Assembly: GCF_019048845.1 (NCBI RefSeq)
Contig: NZ_CP077425.1
Location: 310,001 to 374,000 of the forward strand
Source: Vibrio mimicus
GTDB lineage: Bacteria; Pseudomonadota; Gammaproteobacteria; Enterobacterales; Vibrionaceae
Reading direction: 5' to 3'
DNA length: 64,000 nucleotides
Part shown: positions 1 to 9,149 of the stretch, one piece after another
Layout: each line of letters starts with the position of its first letter
Position numbering within the stretch: the first letter of the stretch is position 1
Translations under genes and position numbers: made by a program
The notes under the pieces: generated by a model
The model's input: the letters and a program-made list of their open reading frames with translations, nothing else
The model's database searches: none
Told to the model about the DNA's origin: nothing

Positions 1-2
1 AA

Positions 3-251
3 TACTATGGGCTGGCTCATAAAACCTATCGCATCTGCTGCGATCTGGACATCGTAACCTTCATGCCACCCGTGCCATTTCTGTACTGGCATGCGGGAAA
101 ATTACTCTGGCTGTATAACGGCAGAATTTACGAAAACACACCGACATGGGAGCGTTTAGGGCGTTCGATCATCAGTTGGTTAATCAGACCGTTTTCTTAT
201 CACTTGATGAGTAAGTACATCCGCAATAAAGATTTTTTTGATGAACGCTAG
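3..251 (+). CDS. Lipase class 3 family protein, C-terminal fragment
   Basis: The reading frame is open from the left edge of the window, so only the last 82 codons are present. The fragment contains a stretch like the end of class 3 (alpha/beta-hydrolase) lipases: a D-I-V followed by a proline-rich turn and then W-H-A-G-K. In that family this region carries the catalytic aspartate context and the histidine. The nucleophile elbow would lie upstream, outside the window. The last residues are basic and aromatic, with no obvious sorting signal. The family call rests on this short motif only, so another alpha/beta hydrolase is possible. Confidence 0.5.
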   Translation, partial: YYGLAHKTYRICCDLDIVTFMPPVPFLYWHAGKLLWLYNGRIYENTPTWERLGRSIISWLIRPFSYHLMSKYIRNKDFFDER

Positions 252-283
252 AAAGAGTTTTGTATCAACAAGAGAGAAAATAA

Positions 284-357
284 TGGAGGCGCGTCCCGGA
301 GTCGAACCGAGGTTCACGGATTTGCAATCCGCTGCATGGCCACTCTGCCAACGCGCC
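284..357 (-). tRNA. tRNA-Cys(GCA), copy 1
   Basis: The 74-nt cloverleaf includes an encoded CCA. The seven-pair acceptor stem is GGCGCGT/ACGCGCC, the anticodon loop reads TT-GCA-AA and the T-arm contains GGTTCGA. The discriminator is T (U in RNA), as expected for cysteine. The gene is identical base for base to a second copy about 5.2 kb downstream, in the same orientation. Confidence 0.97.
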
Positions 358-381
358 TAAGTGATGTATCTTTGAGGATGA

Positions 382-468
382 TGGTGCCCCGGGCCGGACT
401 TGAACCGGCACGACTCGAAAGTCGAGGGATTTTAAATCCCTTGTGTCTACCGATTTCACCACCAGGGC
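382..468 (-). tRNA. tRNA-Leu(TAA)
   Basis: This is an 87-nt class II tRNA with a long variable arm (CGACTTTCGAGTCG forms its stem-loop). The anticodon stem is GGGAT with anticodon TAA, the T-loop is GGTTCAAGTCC and CCA is encoded. It lies 24 nt upstream of tRNA-Cys copy 1 on the same strand, so the two are probably one transcript. Confidence 0.97.
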
Positions 469-649
469 AACGCATACTGCGATGGAAGACACCATCTGTT
501 CTAACGAGCTTTGCCGTGAGAACGAGGCGTACTTTAACGGATTGAGATTTCTGGTCAATAAGAAATTTCAGCAATCAAGTCTGACTGCGCAAGATTTCAG
601 CCACAGGGAGCAAAATGCACTCAAGCCGATGTTTTTACAAGCAGTATCA

Positions 650-674
650 AGGAGCTTGAGTTCACCAAGCTCCT
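650..674 (-). terminator. Hairpin just after the VOC gene
   Basis: A 9-bp perfect stem (AGGAGCTTG/CAAGCTCCT) with a 7-nt loop sits 11 nt past the stop of the VOC gene. It has no good U-run on the minus strand, so termination there is only probable. Confidence 0.4.
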
Positions 675-685
675 CAAAAAATGAA

Positions 686-1186
686 TTATGCATAGGCTCC
701 GGCAGCATAATGCAGCTCATAACTATGGCTATAAATTTCCAAAATATTGCCAAACGGATCTTCCATATAAATCATGCGGTACGGTTTTTCACCGGGAAAG
801 TAGAAACGTGGCGCTGGCATACGCTTTTTGCCACCTGCGGCGACGATTTTCTCCGCGAGCCCTTCGACATCAGGATCTTGCACACAGAAATGGAAAATCC
901 CGGTTTTCCAATATTCAAAATTGTTCTCAGGATTTTGTTGGTTTTTAAACTCAAACAGCTCTACGCCAATGCGATCTCCGGTTGAGAGATGCGCAATACG
1001 AAATCGCTCCCACCCTTGACCAAACACATCAGTACACATTTCACCAATCGCGGAGTCATCTTCCACAATGTCGGTCGGCGGCATAATCAGATACCAGCCA
1101 AGGACTTCGGTATAGAACTTCACCGCTGCCTCTAAATCCGGTACTGAAATTCCAATATGGGAAAACGAACGTGGGTATGTGCTCAT
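686..1186 (-). CDS. VOC-family (glyoxalase/bleomycin resistance/dioxygenase) protein
   Basis: This 166-residue protein has two beta-alpha-beta-beta-beta modules typical of vicinal oxygen chelate metalloenzymes. Candidate metal ligands are H10 (in F-S-H-I-G-I), E76 or E79, H99 (in G-I-F-H-F) and E150 (in N-I-L-E-I-Y-S-H), the usual paired His/Glu pattern. The start was placed at the ATG preceded by AAAGAGAGA. The open frame extends 53 codons further upstream, but that stretch is not protein-like and runs into the divergent lysR promoter. The LysR neighbour is divergent, which suggests it regulates this gene. The substrate cannot be read from sequence; a lactoylglutathione-lyase-like or ring-cleavage role is possible. 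Confidence 0.85.
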   Translation of the reverse strand: MSTYPRSFSHIGISVPDLEAAVKFYTEVLGWYLIMPPTDIVEDDSAIGEMCTDVFGQGWERFRIAHLSTGDRIGVELFEFKNQQNPENNFEYWKTGIFHFCVQDPDVEGLAEKIVAAGGKKRMPAPRFYFPGEKPYRMIYMEDPFGNILEIYSHSYELHYAAGAYA

Positions 1187-1360
1187 TATGATTCTCTCTT
1201 TACGATTCAAAACAAAAGTAGATGTACACGGCCGACTTGCAGCAGCAAAGGGGTGGGCTGTAACTTCAAGTAGCTTTGGTATCGAAAGAATAAATCGGCG
1301 TTGAACAGAATAAAAATTATCGTTTATCATTGTTTCAATAATCATTTGTTATCAAAAATC

Positions 1361-2266
1361 ATGCTCAACCCAATCTGGCTACAGACATTCAAAACCTTGG
1401 TCGATACTGGTCACTTTACTAAAACCGCCGAAAAGCTGTTTATGACTCAGCCGGGCGTGAGTCAACACATCCGAAAGTTAGAAGAGGCGTGTCAACATCC
1501 GCTCATTCATCGTATCAACAAAAGTTTTGAACTCACCGATCAGGGACGCATGGTGTATGAATACGCCACACAACTTGCAAAAAACGAGCGCAGGCTCTTA
1601 GAACAGATCCACGAAACTGAGCCGTTTGCTGGCCGTTATCGAATTGCGTGCTCTGGCTCGCTCTCGCTGGTGATTTACCCTCCACTGTTAGCGCTACAAC
1701 AGCAGCATCCTAAGCTGTGCATCGAGCTTGAAGCGGCACCCAATCACACGATTCTTAAAGCCATCAAAGAAGGAGATGTTGATGTAGGGATTGTGACCTC
1801 ACAACCTAGCCAAGGTGTATTTGAAAGTGAGGTGCTAGGGGAAGAGCCGCTATACCTTGTTCTACCTCATGATCACCCAACAGAGCCTGACCAACTCGCA
1901 GATCACCTACTTCAGCTAGGACTTATTGGGCACCCTGATATCGATCACTATCTTTCGCTCTATCTCGCCAAAAGTACCAACCCGACATTAACGGTGCTGA
2001 ATAGCGAAAGTTTTCCTCGATCGGGCTATGTGAACCAAATTCAGCAAATTTTGTTGCCTGTCGCGAAAGGCTTGGGGTTTACCGTTTTGCCCAAATCTGC
2101 CGTGGAAAACTTCCCGTTACGCGAGCAGATCAGCGTTTTTGAAAACCCAGCTCCGGTAACGGAAACGCTATATTTGGTTAAGAAAAGGCAGCGCGATTTG
2201 CCGCAGCGTTTTGCCGACGTCAGCCAGCAATTAAAAGAGTGGGTTGCGCACTATACGCAACCCTGA
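1361..2266 (+). CDS. LysR-type transcriptional regulator
   Basis: This 301-residue protein has the standard LysR layout. An N-terminal winged helix-turn-helix lies at about residues 12-40 (F-K-T-L-V-D-T-G-H-F-T-K-T-A-E then T-Q-P-G-V-S-Q-H-I), followed by a linker helix and a periplasmic-binding-protein-like effector domain from about residue 85. The chosen ATG gives the usual family length. The frame is open further upstream only through a TTG start with no support. It is divergent from the VOC gene across about 175 bp, the common arrangement of a LysR regulator and its target. The effector is unknown. Confidence 0.9.
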   Translation: MLNPIWLQTFKTLVDTGHFTKTAEKLFMTQPGVSQHIRKLEEACQHPLIHRINKSFELTDQGRMVYEYATQLAKNERRLLEQIHETEPFAGRYRIACSGSLSLVIYPPLLALQQQHPKLCIELEAAPNHTILKAIKEGDVDVGIVTSQPSQGVFESEVLGEEPLYLVLPHDHPTEPDQLADHLLQLGLIGHPDIDHYLSLYLAKSTNPTLTVLNSESFPRSGYVNQIQQILLPVAKGLGFTVLPKSAVENFPLREQISVFENPAPVTETLYLVKKRQRDLPQRFADVSQQLKEWVAHYTQP

Positions 2267-2318
2267 TGATGTGAGGTGAATCAATAATTAAGCCAGAGGC
2301 GTGAACGGGCGAGTGAGC

Positions 2319-2987
2319 CTAATACGCCTCAAACGCTAACGCTTTTTTCTCGATTTGGCGGAAGATCAGGGTCAGAATACCATTCACTGCAAGGTAAAAT
2401 GCCCCAGCAATCCCAAAGACTGTCAACGTATCGTAGGTTTGGGCGTTGATGCGCTGCGCGTAGCCCATCAAATCCATAATGGTGATCGTGCTAGCCAGCG
2501 AAGTGCCTTTAAAGACAAGAATCACTTCGTTGGAATAAGCTGGCACAGCTCTGCGTAATGCATAAGGCAGCAACACCCGTAGCGTAGCAATTTTATTCAT
2601 GCCTAATGCGCGGCACGCTTGCCACTGCCCGCTAGGAATGGCGTTAAATGCGCCTTTAAACAGTTGCGTACTGTACGCCGCCGTGTTGAGCGCCAAAGCC
2701 AGCATAGCGCAAAACCAAGGTTGGCTGAGCCATACCCAAAGTACGCTTTCGCGGATCCATTCAAACTGCCCTGGGCCGTAATACACCAAGAAAATTTGCA
2801 CCAGCAGCGGAGTGCCGGTAAACAAGGTGATCACCGCACGGCTAAACCAATGCACGACGGGTGTGCGCATCACCAAGCTTACGGTCATCAAGAGCGACAA
2901 TATGCAGCCCACCAGCAGCGAAGCCGCCGTCAGTTGCAAACTGGTGCCTAAGCCTTCAAGCAGTTGCCATAGGTGTTGCTCTTTCAT
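2319..2987 (-). CDS. artM: Arginine ABC transporter permease ArtM-like
   Basis: This is a 222-residue inner-membrane permease of the polar amino acid (HisM/ArtM) family. It has about five hydrophobic segments and the EAA cytoplasmic loop (A-C-R-A-L-G-M-N), which docks onto the ATPase. It is the last gene of an artP-artJ-artQ-artM order, which equals the order of the E. coli art genes, and its start overlaps the end of artQ by 4 nt, indicating translational coupling. It should form a heterodimer with ArtQ. Arginine specificity is inferred from the ArtP match; lysine, ornithine or histidine are possible. Confidence 0.86.
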   Translation of the reverse strand: MKEQHLWQLLEGLGTSLQLTAASLLVGCILSLLMTVSLVMRTPVVHWFSRAVITLFTGTPLLVQIFLVYYGPGQFEWIRESVLWVWLSQPWFCAMLALALNTAAYSTQLFKGAFNAIPSGQWQACRALGMNKIATLRVLLPYALRRAVPAYSNEVILVFKGTSLASTITIMDLMGYAQRINAQTYDTLTVFGIAGAFYLAVNGILTLIFRQIEKKALAFEAY

Positions 2988-3673
2988 GCGCTGGCTCCTT
3001 GGCTATGGCTCATGCCTTGTATCGAAAACTTGTTATCTATCACTTTGACGGCGCGCTGCGTGATCAATGTGATCACCAGATACACCGCCGCCGCCGTTGC
3101 ATACCACGTAAAGGCTTCATGGGTGGCCGCTGAAGTGAGCTGCGCTTGTTTCAGTAGATCCGTCACCCCAATCAAAGAAACTAACGCCGTATCTTTAAGT
3201 AACACTAGCCATTGGTTCATTAAACCGGGAAGTGCGTGGCGGACCGCTTGCGGCAGCACAATACGAATAAATGCGTGGCTAGGCGGAATTCCTAACGCGC
3301 TGGCCGCTTCACGCTGCCCTCTGCCCACGGCTTTGAGTGCACCACGCAACGTCTGCGAAGCATACGAAGCAAAAATCAGCGAAAGTGCAATCACACCAGA
3401 AATGAACGGGCTGATCTCAATAAATTCACCAGTGATGAAAAACAGCACTTGGGTCGAGCCAAAGTAGATAAACAGCACCACCAAAAGCTCAGGCAAACCG
3501 CGGATCACGGTGACCAACAAGGTGGTTGGCCATTTGATCAATTTCAGTTTTGCCATTTCACCGCCAGCAAACACCAGTGCCAACAGTAAACCGACCAGCA
3601 AGCTGGCCAACGCAATTTGTAGCGTCATCCAGCTTGCTTGTACCAGTGATAAAGAGTAGCCCGTTAACACCAT
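2984..3673 (-). CDS. artQ: Arginine ABC transporter permease ArtQ-like
   Basis: This 229-residue membrane permease has the polar amino acid transporter fold and an EAA loop (A-A-S-A-L-G-I-P-P-S-H-A). The start chosen, M-V-L-T-G-Y, lies 1 nt beyond the artJ stop. The open frame continues 15 codons into artJ from a non-ATG start, but that extension is not hydrophobic. It partners with ArtM to form the membrane channel. Its stop overlaps the start of artM. Confidence 0.86.
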   Translation of the reverse strand: MVLTGYSLSLVQASWMTLQIALASLLVGLLLALVFAGGEMAKLKLIKWPTTLLVTVIRGLPELLVVLFIYFGSTQVLFFITGEFIEISPFISGVIALSLIFASYASQTLRGALKAVGRGQREAASALGIPPSHAFIRIVLPQAVRHALPGLMNQWLVLLKDTALVSLIGVTDLLKQAQLTSAATHEAFTWYATAAAVYLVITLITQRAVKVIDNKFSIQGMSHSQGASA

Positions 3674-3674
3674 C

Positions 3675-4406
3675 TTAGTTTCCGAAGTACTTATTGAAGA
3701 TCGCGGCGTATTCACCATTCTCTTTGACCGCTTCCAAAGCAGCGTTCAATTGATCTAGCAGCGCTTGGTTATCTTTATTTACCGCAATACCAAAGCCATT
3801 GCCGAAATACTGAGCATTCGTTACGCGCTCCCCCACGTAAGCCAGATTACCTTCACCTTTAAACCACTCGGCCACCACGGCAGTATCACCAAACACAGAA
3901 TCTATACGGCCATTTTTCATATCAATGAACGCATCTTGGTAGCTTGAGTATGGCACCGCGACCACGTCCGGCAGTTGCTCAAGTAGGAAACTTTGGTGAG
4001 TTGAACCATTTTGCACACCAACACGTTTGCCTTTTAGCGCAGCTTGATCCGCCACTTTGCCCGCCAGAGAAACGAATGCAGCTGAGTTGTCGTAGTACGG
4101 GTTGGAGAAATTCACCTGCTCTAAACGCGCTTCGGTGATGTCCATTGCCGAAATTGCCGCGTCATAACGCTTGAATTTCAGTGCTGGGATCAAGCTATCA
4201 AACGCTTGGTTGTGAAAACTACATGTTGCTTCGAGCTGCTTACACAACGCATTGGCTAAATCCACATCGAAGCCTTGAATTTGGTTATTTTCATCCATGT
4301 ATTCAAACGGGGCGTAAGTGGCTTCCATCACAAACTTGATCTCTTGCTGCGCAGCGGCGCTAGCCGATACCAAACCGATTAAAGAGGCTAATAGGATCTT
4401 TTTCAT
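3675..4406 (-). CDS. artJ: Periplasmic arginine-binding protein ArtJ/ArtI-like
   Basis: This 243-residue solute-binding protein has a Sec signal peptide (M-K-K then a hydrophobic core and A-S-A-A-A-Q, cleavage near residue 19). It also has the amino-acid-binding signature F-V-M-E-A-T-Y-A-P-F-E-Y and the G-F-D-V-D-L motif. No lipobox is seen, so it should be soluble in the periplasm. It delivers substrate to ArtQM. Only one binding protein is present here, whereas E. coli has two (ArtI and ArtJ), so the symbol is a choice between close homologues. Confidence 0.88.
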   Translation of the reverse strand: MKKILLASLIGLVSASAAAQQEIKFVMEATYAPFEYMDENNQIQGFDVDLANALCKQLEATCSFHNQAFDSLIPALKFKRYDAAISAMDITEARLEQVNFSNPYYDNSAAFVSLAGKVADQAALKGKRVGVQNGSTHQSFLLEQLPDVVAVPYSSYQDAFIDMKNGRIDSVFGDTAVVAEWFKGEGNLAYVGERVTNAQYFGNGFGIAVNKDNQALLDQLNAALEAVKENGEYAAIFNKYFGN

Positions 4407-4477
4407 TGCAATACTCCATGTGTTCTGCGAAATCTGGCCGCATCAATGGCCAGAATCTGTGGGCTAATATCAGTAAC

Positions 4478-5206
4478 TTAATGTTTCAAATAATCGGCAA
4501 ACTGTTGAGTCTGCGGATGAATAAAGGATTCGTGGGTGCCGTGTTCAACAATGCGCCCTTTTTCGAGGTAAAGTACATGGCTAGCGATTTTCTTGGCGAA
4601 GTCGACTTCATGAGTCACCACCACTTGAGTAATCCCAGTTCCACTTAACTCTTTGATAATTTTCACGACTTGATTGGTAATTTCTGGATCAAGCGCGGCA
4701 GTCGGCTCATCAAACAGCAAAACTTCCGGCTTCATCATCAGTGCACGTGCAATCGCCACGCGCTGCTGCTGCCCTCCAGAAAGTTGCAACGGCCAAGCAT
4801 CCGCTTTATCCGCCAGTTGTAAGGTGGTGAGGATCGCCATCGCCTGCTGTTTGGCTTGTGCCTTAACAACACCGGACACTTTCACCGGCGCTTCCATCAA
4901 ATTTTCTAGCACCGTCATGTGTGGCCACAGATGGTATTGCTGGAACACCATACCTACTTTACGGCGTAGCGCTAAGCCTTGTTGCTCAGAGGGTGCTTGA
5001 GAAAAATTAAAATCTTGATGAGCGATATCCAGCTGGCCGTTATCGGCACTCTCTAATAGATTAAGCACACGCAACAAAGAACTTTTGCCTGCACCGCTAG
5101 GGCCAAGCAGCACTAAAGTTTCGCCTTTAGCGCATTCAAAATGGATGTCGTGCAGCACCTTTGTAGTGCCATAAGACTTATTAATTCCGTTAACTCGAAT
5201 ACTCAT
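4478..5206 (-). CDS. artP: Arginine ABC transporter ATP-binding protein ArtP
   Basis: This 242-residue ABC ATPase has Walker A G-P-S-G-A-G-K-S at about 35-42, the signature L-S-G-G-Q-Q-Q at about 142-148, Walker B L-L-F-D-E-P at 163-168 and the H-loop histidine at 199. Length and sequence from M-S-I-R-V-N-G-I-N match E. coli ArtP closely, which decided the start. A second ATG five codons upstream is possible. It is first in the operon and energises import through ArtQM. Confidence 0.92.
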   Translation of the reverse strand: MSIRVNGINKSYGTTKVLHDIHFECAKGETLVLLGPSGAGKSSLLRVLNLLESADNGQLDIAHQDFNFSQAPSEQQGLALRRKVGMVFQQYHLWPHMTVLENLMEAPVKVSGVVKAQAKQQAMAILTTLQLADKADAWPLQLSGGQQQRVAIARALMMKPEVLLFDEPTAALDPEITNQVVKIIKELSGTGITQVVVTHEVDFAKKIASHVLYLEKGRIVEHGTHESFIHPQTQQFADYLKH

Positions 5207-5271
5207 GCTGACATACTGCATTAATTATCATCTGGCATTGATACTACTACGAACGTGTTTTTATGCAATAA

Positions 5272-5368
5272 AAATGTATAAAAAAACAAAACGCCCGCTG
5301 TTTGTATAAAAAAACAACATCAGAATAGCAAGAACGACTGGTTAAACCACAAGCAAGTGTATAAAACG
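5272..5368 (-). promoter_or_regulatory. Repeated TGTATAAAA elements in the art leader
   Basis: The stretch upstream of artP carries three copies of TGTATAAAA (starting at 5274, 5303 and 5358). The first two extend to TGTATAAAAAAACA and lie 29 bp apart. Each resembles an ArgR half-box (TNTGNAT, A/T centre, then CA). They could be ArgR operators or just AT-rich promoter DNA. The match to the full ARG-box consensus is incomplete. Confidence 0.3.
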
Positions 5369-5495
5369 TGATGAAGAAACAGGCAAAACTTGGAAAGGAT
5401 ACAGCGGGATTATTGAAGGAGCAGACGCAGTGACAAACAGCAGATGTAAAAAAACCAGCGCATGGCTGGCTTAGTCTCTGACTTCATAAAAAGTA

Positions 5496-5569
5496 TGGAG
5501 GCGCGTCCCGGAGTCGAACCGAGGTTCACGGATTTGCAATCCGCTGCATGGCCACTCTGCCAACGCGCC
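5496..5569 (-). tRNA. tRNA-Cys(GCA), copy 2
   Basis: The 74 nt are identical to copy 1 at the left of the window, including encoded CCA and the GCA anticodon. It stands alone upstream of the art operon on the same strand. Confidence 0.97.
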
Positions 5570-5736
5570 TCTGAAGTCATGCAAGGTGGGCCCCTTGCTG
5601 CTTTCGCTGCGTACTTTACGGATTATGCGAGCTGAGTCAAACAAAAAAATGAAATGCTGGATCGTTTGCTGAGAATTACAACGATTTGTTTAACGAGCAC
5701 GCGAAATAGCACACTACGACATGGTTTTATCACCCG

Positions 5737-7182
5737 TTACCATTTCTTCATTAAACGCCCGACCAAACTTGGATGATAGCTCCAGCAGTGATCAAACATG
5801 CTCATCAGCTGTGGGTTACCATATTTCGAAAGACTAATTGCGTGAAAACGGTTTTTGCGCGCTTTAAGGGCAGCGACTTTTGCCAGCAGTTCATCACTTT
5901 GCTTTGGCGCGATAAAGTCCGACATCACCACCAAATCACCGTTGCGATATTTATCACCATTCATTAATTCAATGGATTTCAGAATCACTGGTTCAAAATC
6001 AGTGCCACCGTGGAAGGTGTAGCTGAGAAAATCGCTCGCTTCACGCAAACCATCTTGACGTGTTAATTCATAAGTAATGAACTCGGAAGAGAACAGCATC
6101 ACATAGCAGTCTCGATCTTCTGCTAACGCAATCTGCATCAACGCATAAGCCATCGCTTTAGCACATTGTTCTGGGAAACCACTCATTGAGCCGGAAGCAT
6201 CCACACAAAGCACAAATGGGCCTTTTTCAATATCGATCTGCTTATTATCAGGGCGATGTGACCGCACTTTACGTAGTGTGCGTGATTTACCTTGCATCCG
6301 GTAATTCATTAAGCGCTTATCGACCAAGTGCTTATAGAACACCACTTCAAGCTCAGGGTAAGCTAAAAACATCGTTTCGTTGGGCAATAGTTTATTCAAA
6401 TCGTCACTTTCGTGGATGCCAACAATGTCATCGGTGGCTTCATCCGAACGCTCTTCAACCATTTGTAACTCTTCGGCGGGTGCACGATTGAGATCAGGAT
6501 CATCGACCTGCCCTGCCATGCGACCAAGCTGTTCAGCGATCTCCTGCATCCCTTTATGCTTTTTAAGGAACTCCGCATAACGCTTCATCACCGTGAGATC
6601 ATTACGGCTGAGTTTGGCTGCGGCCATATCCCATAGTCGGCCAACAATCGTTTCATCTCCCGCTTCGGTCACCTTATCCATGTTACGCATGGTTTCCATA
6701 CGCTGGTAAAGATCAGCCAACATACGTTCTTTGTTAGCGGTAAGTTCCAGTAATTGCGCTTGGCGAATCGCATCCGATAACGACTTATACCATTGGTCAC
6801 AAAAGAAATGAGGGAACATGGGATTATGATGCAGCTTCTCCTTTTCGAGCAGCCGACGCGCTTCTAAGTAGAATACAGAATCCCATTCCAGTTTCTTCAC
6901 TAATTCAGGAACTTGCTCAAAAAAGGTCACTTCATCCCAGTGGATCACTTCTTGATAAAGCGCCAATTCACGTTGGAAACGCTCGGTTTCGCACACTTTG
7001 GTCATGCGACGCCGAACATTACTGCGCCATTTGAGTAGATGGTTTTTTACCGAGGTGCCAACACCTCGGTTTTCCGCCATCATCATCACTTGCGAACGCG
7101 CGACCAAATCATTGACCGCAGTGTCAATTAACCCTGACTCCGCAATGCTTAACACCAGATTGAACGCATCCGCACCTAGCAT
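5737..7182 (-). CDS. viaA: VWA-domain protein ViaA, partner of RavA
   Basis: This 481-residue cytosolic protein matches E. coli ViaA along its length. The N-terminal helical part includes the conserved G-R-L-W-D-M segment near 181-186. A C-terminal von Willebrand A domain carries the metal site D-A-S-G-S-M-S-G at about 328-335 and the G-G-T-D-F threonine at about 394. It lies 8 nt downstream of ravA, so the two form an operon. In E. coli RavA-ViaA is a MoxR AAA+ chaperone pair linked to respiratory complexes, iron-sulfur proteins and aminoglycoside sensitivity. Confidence 0.92.
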   Translation of the reverse strand: MLGADAFNLVLSIAESGLIDTAVNDLVARSQVMMMAENRGVGTSVKNHLLKWRSNVRRRMTKVCETERFQRELALYQEVIHWDEVTFFEQVPELVKKLEWDSVFYLEARRLLEKEKLHHNPMFPHFFCDQWYKSLSDAIRQAQLLELTANKERMLADLYQRMETMRNMDKVTEAGDETIVGRLWDMAAAKLSRNDLTVMKRYAEFLKKHKGMQEIAEQLGRMAGQVDDPDLNRAPAEELQMVEERSDEATDDIVGIHESDDLNKLLPNETMFLAYPELEVVFYKHLVDKRLMNYRMQGKSRTLRKVRSHRPDNKQIDIEKGPFVLCVDASGSMSGFPEQCAKAMAYALMQIALAEDRDCYVMLFSSEFITYELTRQDGLREASDFLSYTFHGGTDFEPVILKSIELMNGDKYRNGDLVVMSDFIAPKQSDELLAKVAALKARKNRFHAISLSKYGNPQLMSMFDHCWSYHPSLVGRLMKKW

Positions 7183-7190
7183 AGTAACCC

Positions 7191-8849
7191 TTAGGCAAAA
7201 AATTGATTGAGATTGCGAATACGCATTACATTGCGCTCACATTCTACTTGAGTCGTTTCCAACTGCTGTTGTAACGAATGCAATGTAGCTTCCATCGCCG
7301 TGGGTAGTTCTGGATCGATAAAACTATGCGGGAGCGCGTCATGGAATTTGAGGCGCACTTTACGCAAATGATGTTCAGCATGAGTCAATTGCGCGATGGC
7401 TTGATTCGCTTTCGCCAACCAATTTTGATAAAGCGTTTCCTCTAAACCTTGTTTGGTAACCATGGCCACCAATACCGAACGGTTAGCGATGTCTTTGATC
7501 ACCAGATTGTTGCTGGCATCAAGGTCAAATCGTAGGCGGCAGAGGTTAGTGTTTTGGTTCACATAGCCATAGGCTTCACCATGCCCCTCTTTAATCACGC
7601 GCTCTAATTCACTTTTCTGTACGTAAATCCAACGGCTATCGCCCTTCTCACCTTCAGATACCGACATATTGCTTTGCAGCAACACCAGTTTGATCAGATC
7701 GGGGGTCATGCCCACCTTGTAGATTTTGGCATCCGACAAATCGTATTGGTGGTGAACCTGTTTTTTGATCAGGCCATTAGAGGTTTCCAGTGACAACACC
7801 ATCGCAAATTCAGATTCCAACTCCTCCTGAATTTGGGCAAGCTCAAGGCGGCACACGTCAAGCTGCTGTTCAACTTCGGCCTGATCAAATGCATAACGTA
7901 AAGCGAACTCGCGGATCACCTCATGCACCACTTCGTGTGACTCTGGCGTATTCCATAAACAGTTTTGTAATAGCAACAGATCTAGCGGATTAATTTCATC
8001 ACGCCCATTAAAAAATGCACTGGCTTTCAATAGTTTGGCCGCCTTTTTCCAACGACGGTCAGAAACGTACATTTCCAAATCAGAGCCAGAACTGTCTTTC
8101 GATCGTTCTTCAACCATGTTTTTCAACTGGTACAGCTTTTCAAAGACATCATCAGTGAGTTCAAGCTTGTCGAGCTGTTTCTGCCACTGGTGATACTCTT
8201 CATCGGTAATGGCCAGCCCGGCAGGGATCTTTGCCTCTTGCGCGGTACCGACCGTCAACATGGATTTAAAGTTTTGCTTGTTCTGAATTCGGTTAACGAA
8301 GATACGCACCAACATCCGGTCATAAAGTGCTTCAAGTCCACTGTCTTCATCCGGCAATTCATTAGAAGCGGTAACAAGCAAACGCATCGGAACACGTTCA
8401 ATATCGCTCCCATTTTTGAAGGTTTTCTCGTTAACAACGGTCAATAAGGTGTTGAGTATCGCAGGGCCCGCCTTCCAGATTTCATCCAAGAAAACCACTT
8501 GTGCGGTAGGCAAATAACCTTGGGTTAGGCGCACATAGCGACCATTGTCTTTCAATTCTTGAATGCTGAGCGGCCCAAACACCTCTTCGGGGGTCGAAAA
8601 GCGCGTCATCAGATACTCAAAATAACTACTGTTGTCGAAAGCTTGAATCAAACGCTTGGCGATAAGGCTTTTGGCAATTCCTGGAGGCCCGAGCAAAAAC
8701 ACACTTTCTCCGGCTAACGCGGTCAGCAAACAGAGTTTGATGGTATTTTCTCGCTCATACACGCCATCAGAGAGCGCTTTGGCCAGCTTATTGATGCGCT
8801 CTGAAAGCAGCGCTTTTTTCGCGTGAGAGCCAGTGGTCGGTTGCAGCAT
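7191..8849 (-). CDS. ravA: MoxR-family AAA+ ATPase RavA
   Basis: This 552-residue protein has an AAA+ module with Walker A G-P-P-G-I-A-K-S at 54-61, Walker B V-V-F-L-D-E at about 118-123 and a sensor-1 T-A-S-N-E. It is followed by the LARA-type C-terminal domain and helices. The start with AAGGA 9 nt upstream was chosen. The frame is open 19 codons further up without support. E. coli RavA (498 aa) forms hexamers and binds lysine decarboxylase LdcI and ViaA. The Vibrio protein is longer in its C-terminal half. Confidence 0.92.
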   Translation of the reverse strand: MLQPTTGSHAKKALLSERINKLAKALSDGVYERENTIKLCLLTALAGESVFLLGPPGIAKSLIAKRLIQAFDNSSYFEYLMTRFSTPEEVFGPLSIQELKDNGRYVRLTQGYLPTAQVVFLDEIWKAGPAILNTLLTVVNEKTFKNGSDIERVPMRLLVTASNELPDEDSGLEALYDRMLVRIFVNRIQNKQNFKSMLTVGTAQEAKIPAGLAITDEEYHQWQKQLDKLELTDDVFEKLYQLKNMVEERSKDSSGSDLEMYVSDRRWKKAAKLLKASAFFNGRDEINPLDLLLLQNCLWNTPESHEVVHEVIREFALRYAFDQAEVEQQLDVCRLELAQIQEELESEFAMVLSLETSNGLIKKQVHHQYDLSDAKIYKVGMTPDLIKLVLLQSNMSVSEGEKGDSRWIYVQKSELERVIKEGHGEAYGYVNQNTNLCRLRFDLDASNNLVIKDIANRSVLVAMVTKQGLEETLYQNWLAKANQAIAQLTHAEHHLRKVRLKFHDALPHSFIDPELPTAMEATLHSLQQQLETTQVECERNVMRIRNLNQFFA

Positions 8850-9149
8850 CTCTATTTTCCTTAGACAAGAAACCCGATGAAAAAATGGGTTAAATTGATT
8901 GAACAAGCCATCACTTTATACATTTGTTGTTCAATTGTTACAAAGTGTATTTATTGTTTTGCGCACTCTTATAGCAGATCTCAATTCTTTGAAACAACAG
9001 GTAATCATTGATTGCACATTTCGTGGCTCAACTTCTCACCAATCCGCCAAATACAACTCAAAAAGCAGATTTTCTACTTGGGAATGCCACCTAACGTGAG
9101 TTAAGGTACTTATTCATAGCTACCCTATTCGTTTTACAAGACACATCCC

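Noticed and set aside
443..985. 180-codon plus-strand ORF
   Set aside because: It runs antisense across the tRNA-Leu end and the VOC gene, lacks a ribosome site and has no domain-like sequence.
2973..3467. 164-codon plus-strand ORF opposite artQ
   Set aside because: It is an antisense shadow of the artQ coding frame, which has full family similarity on the minus strand.
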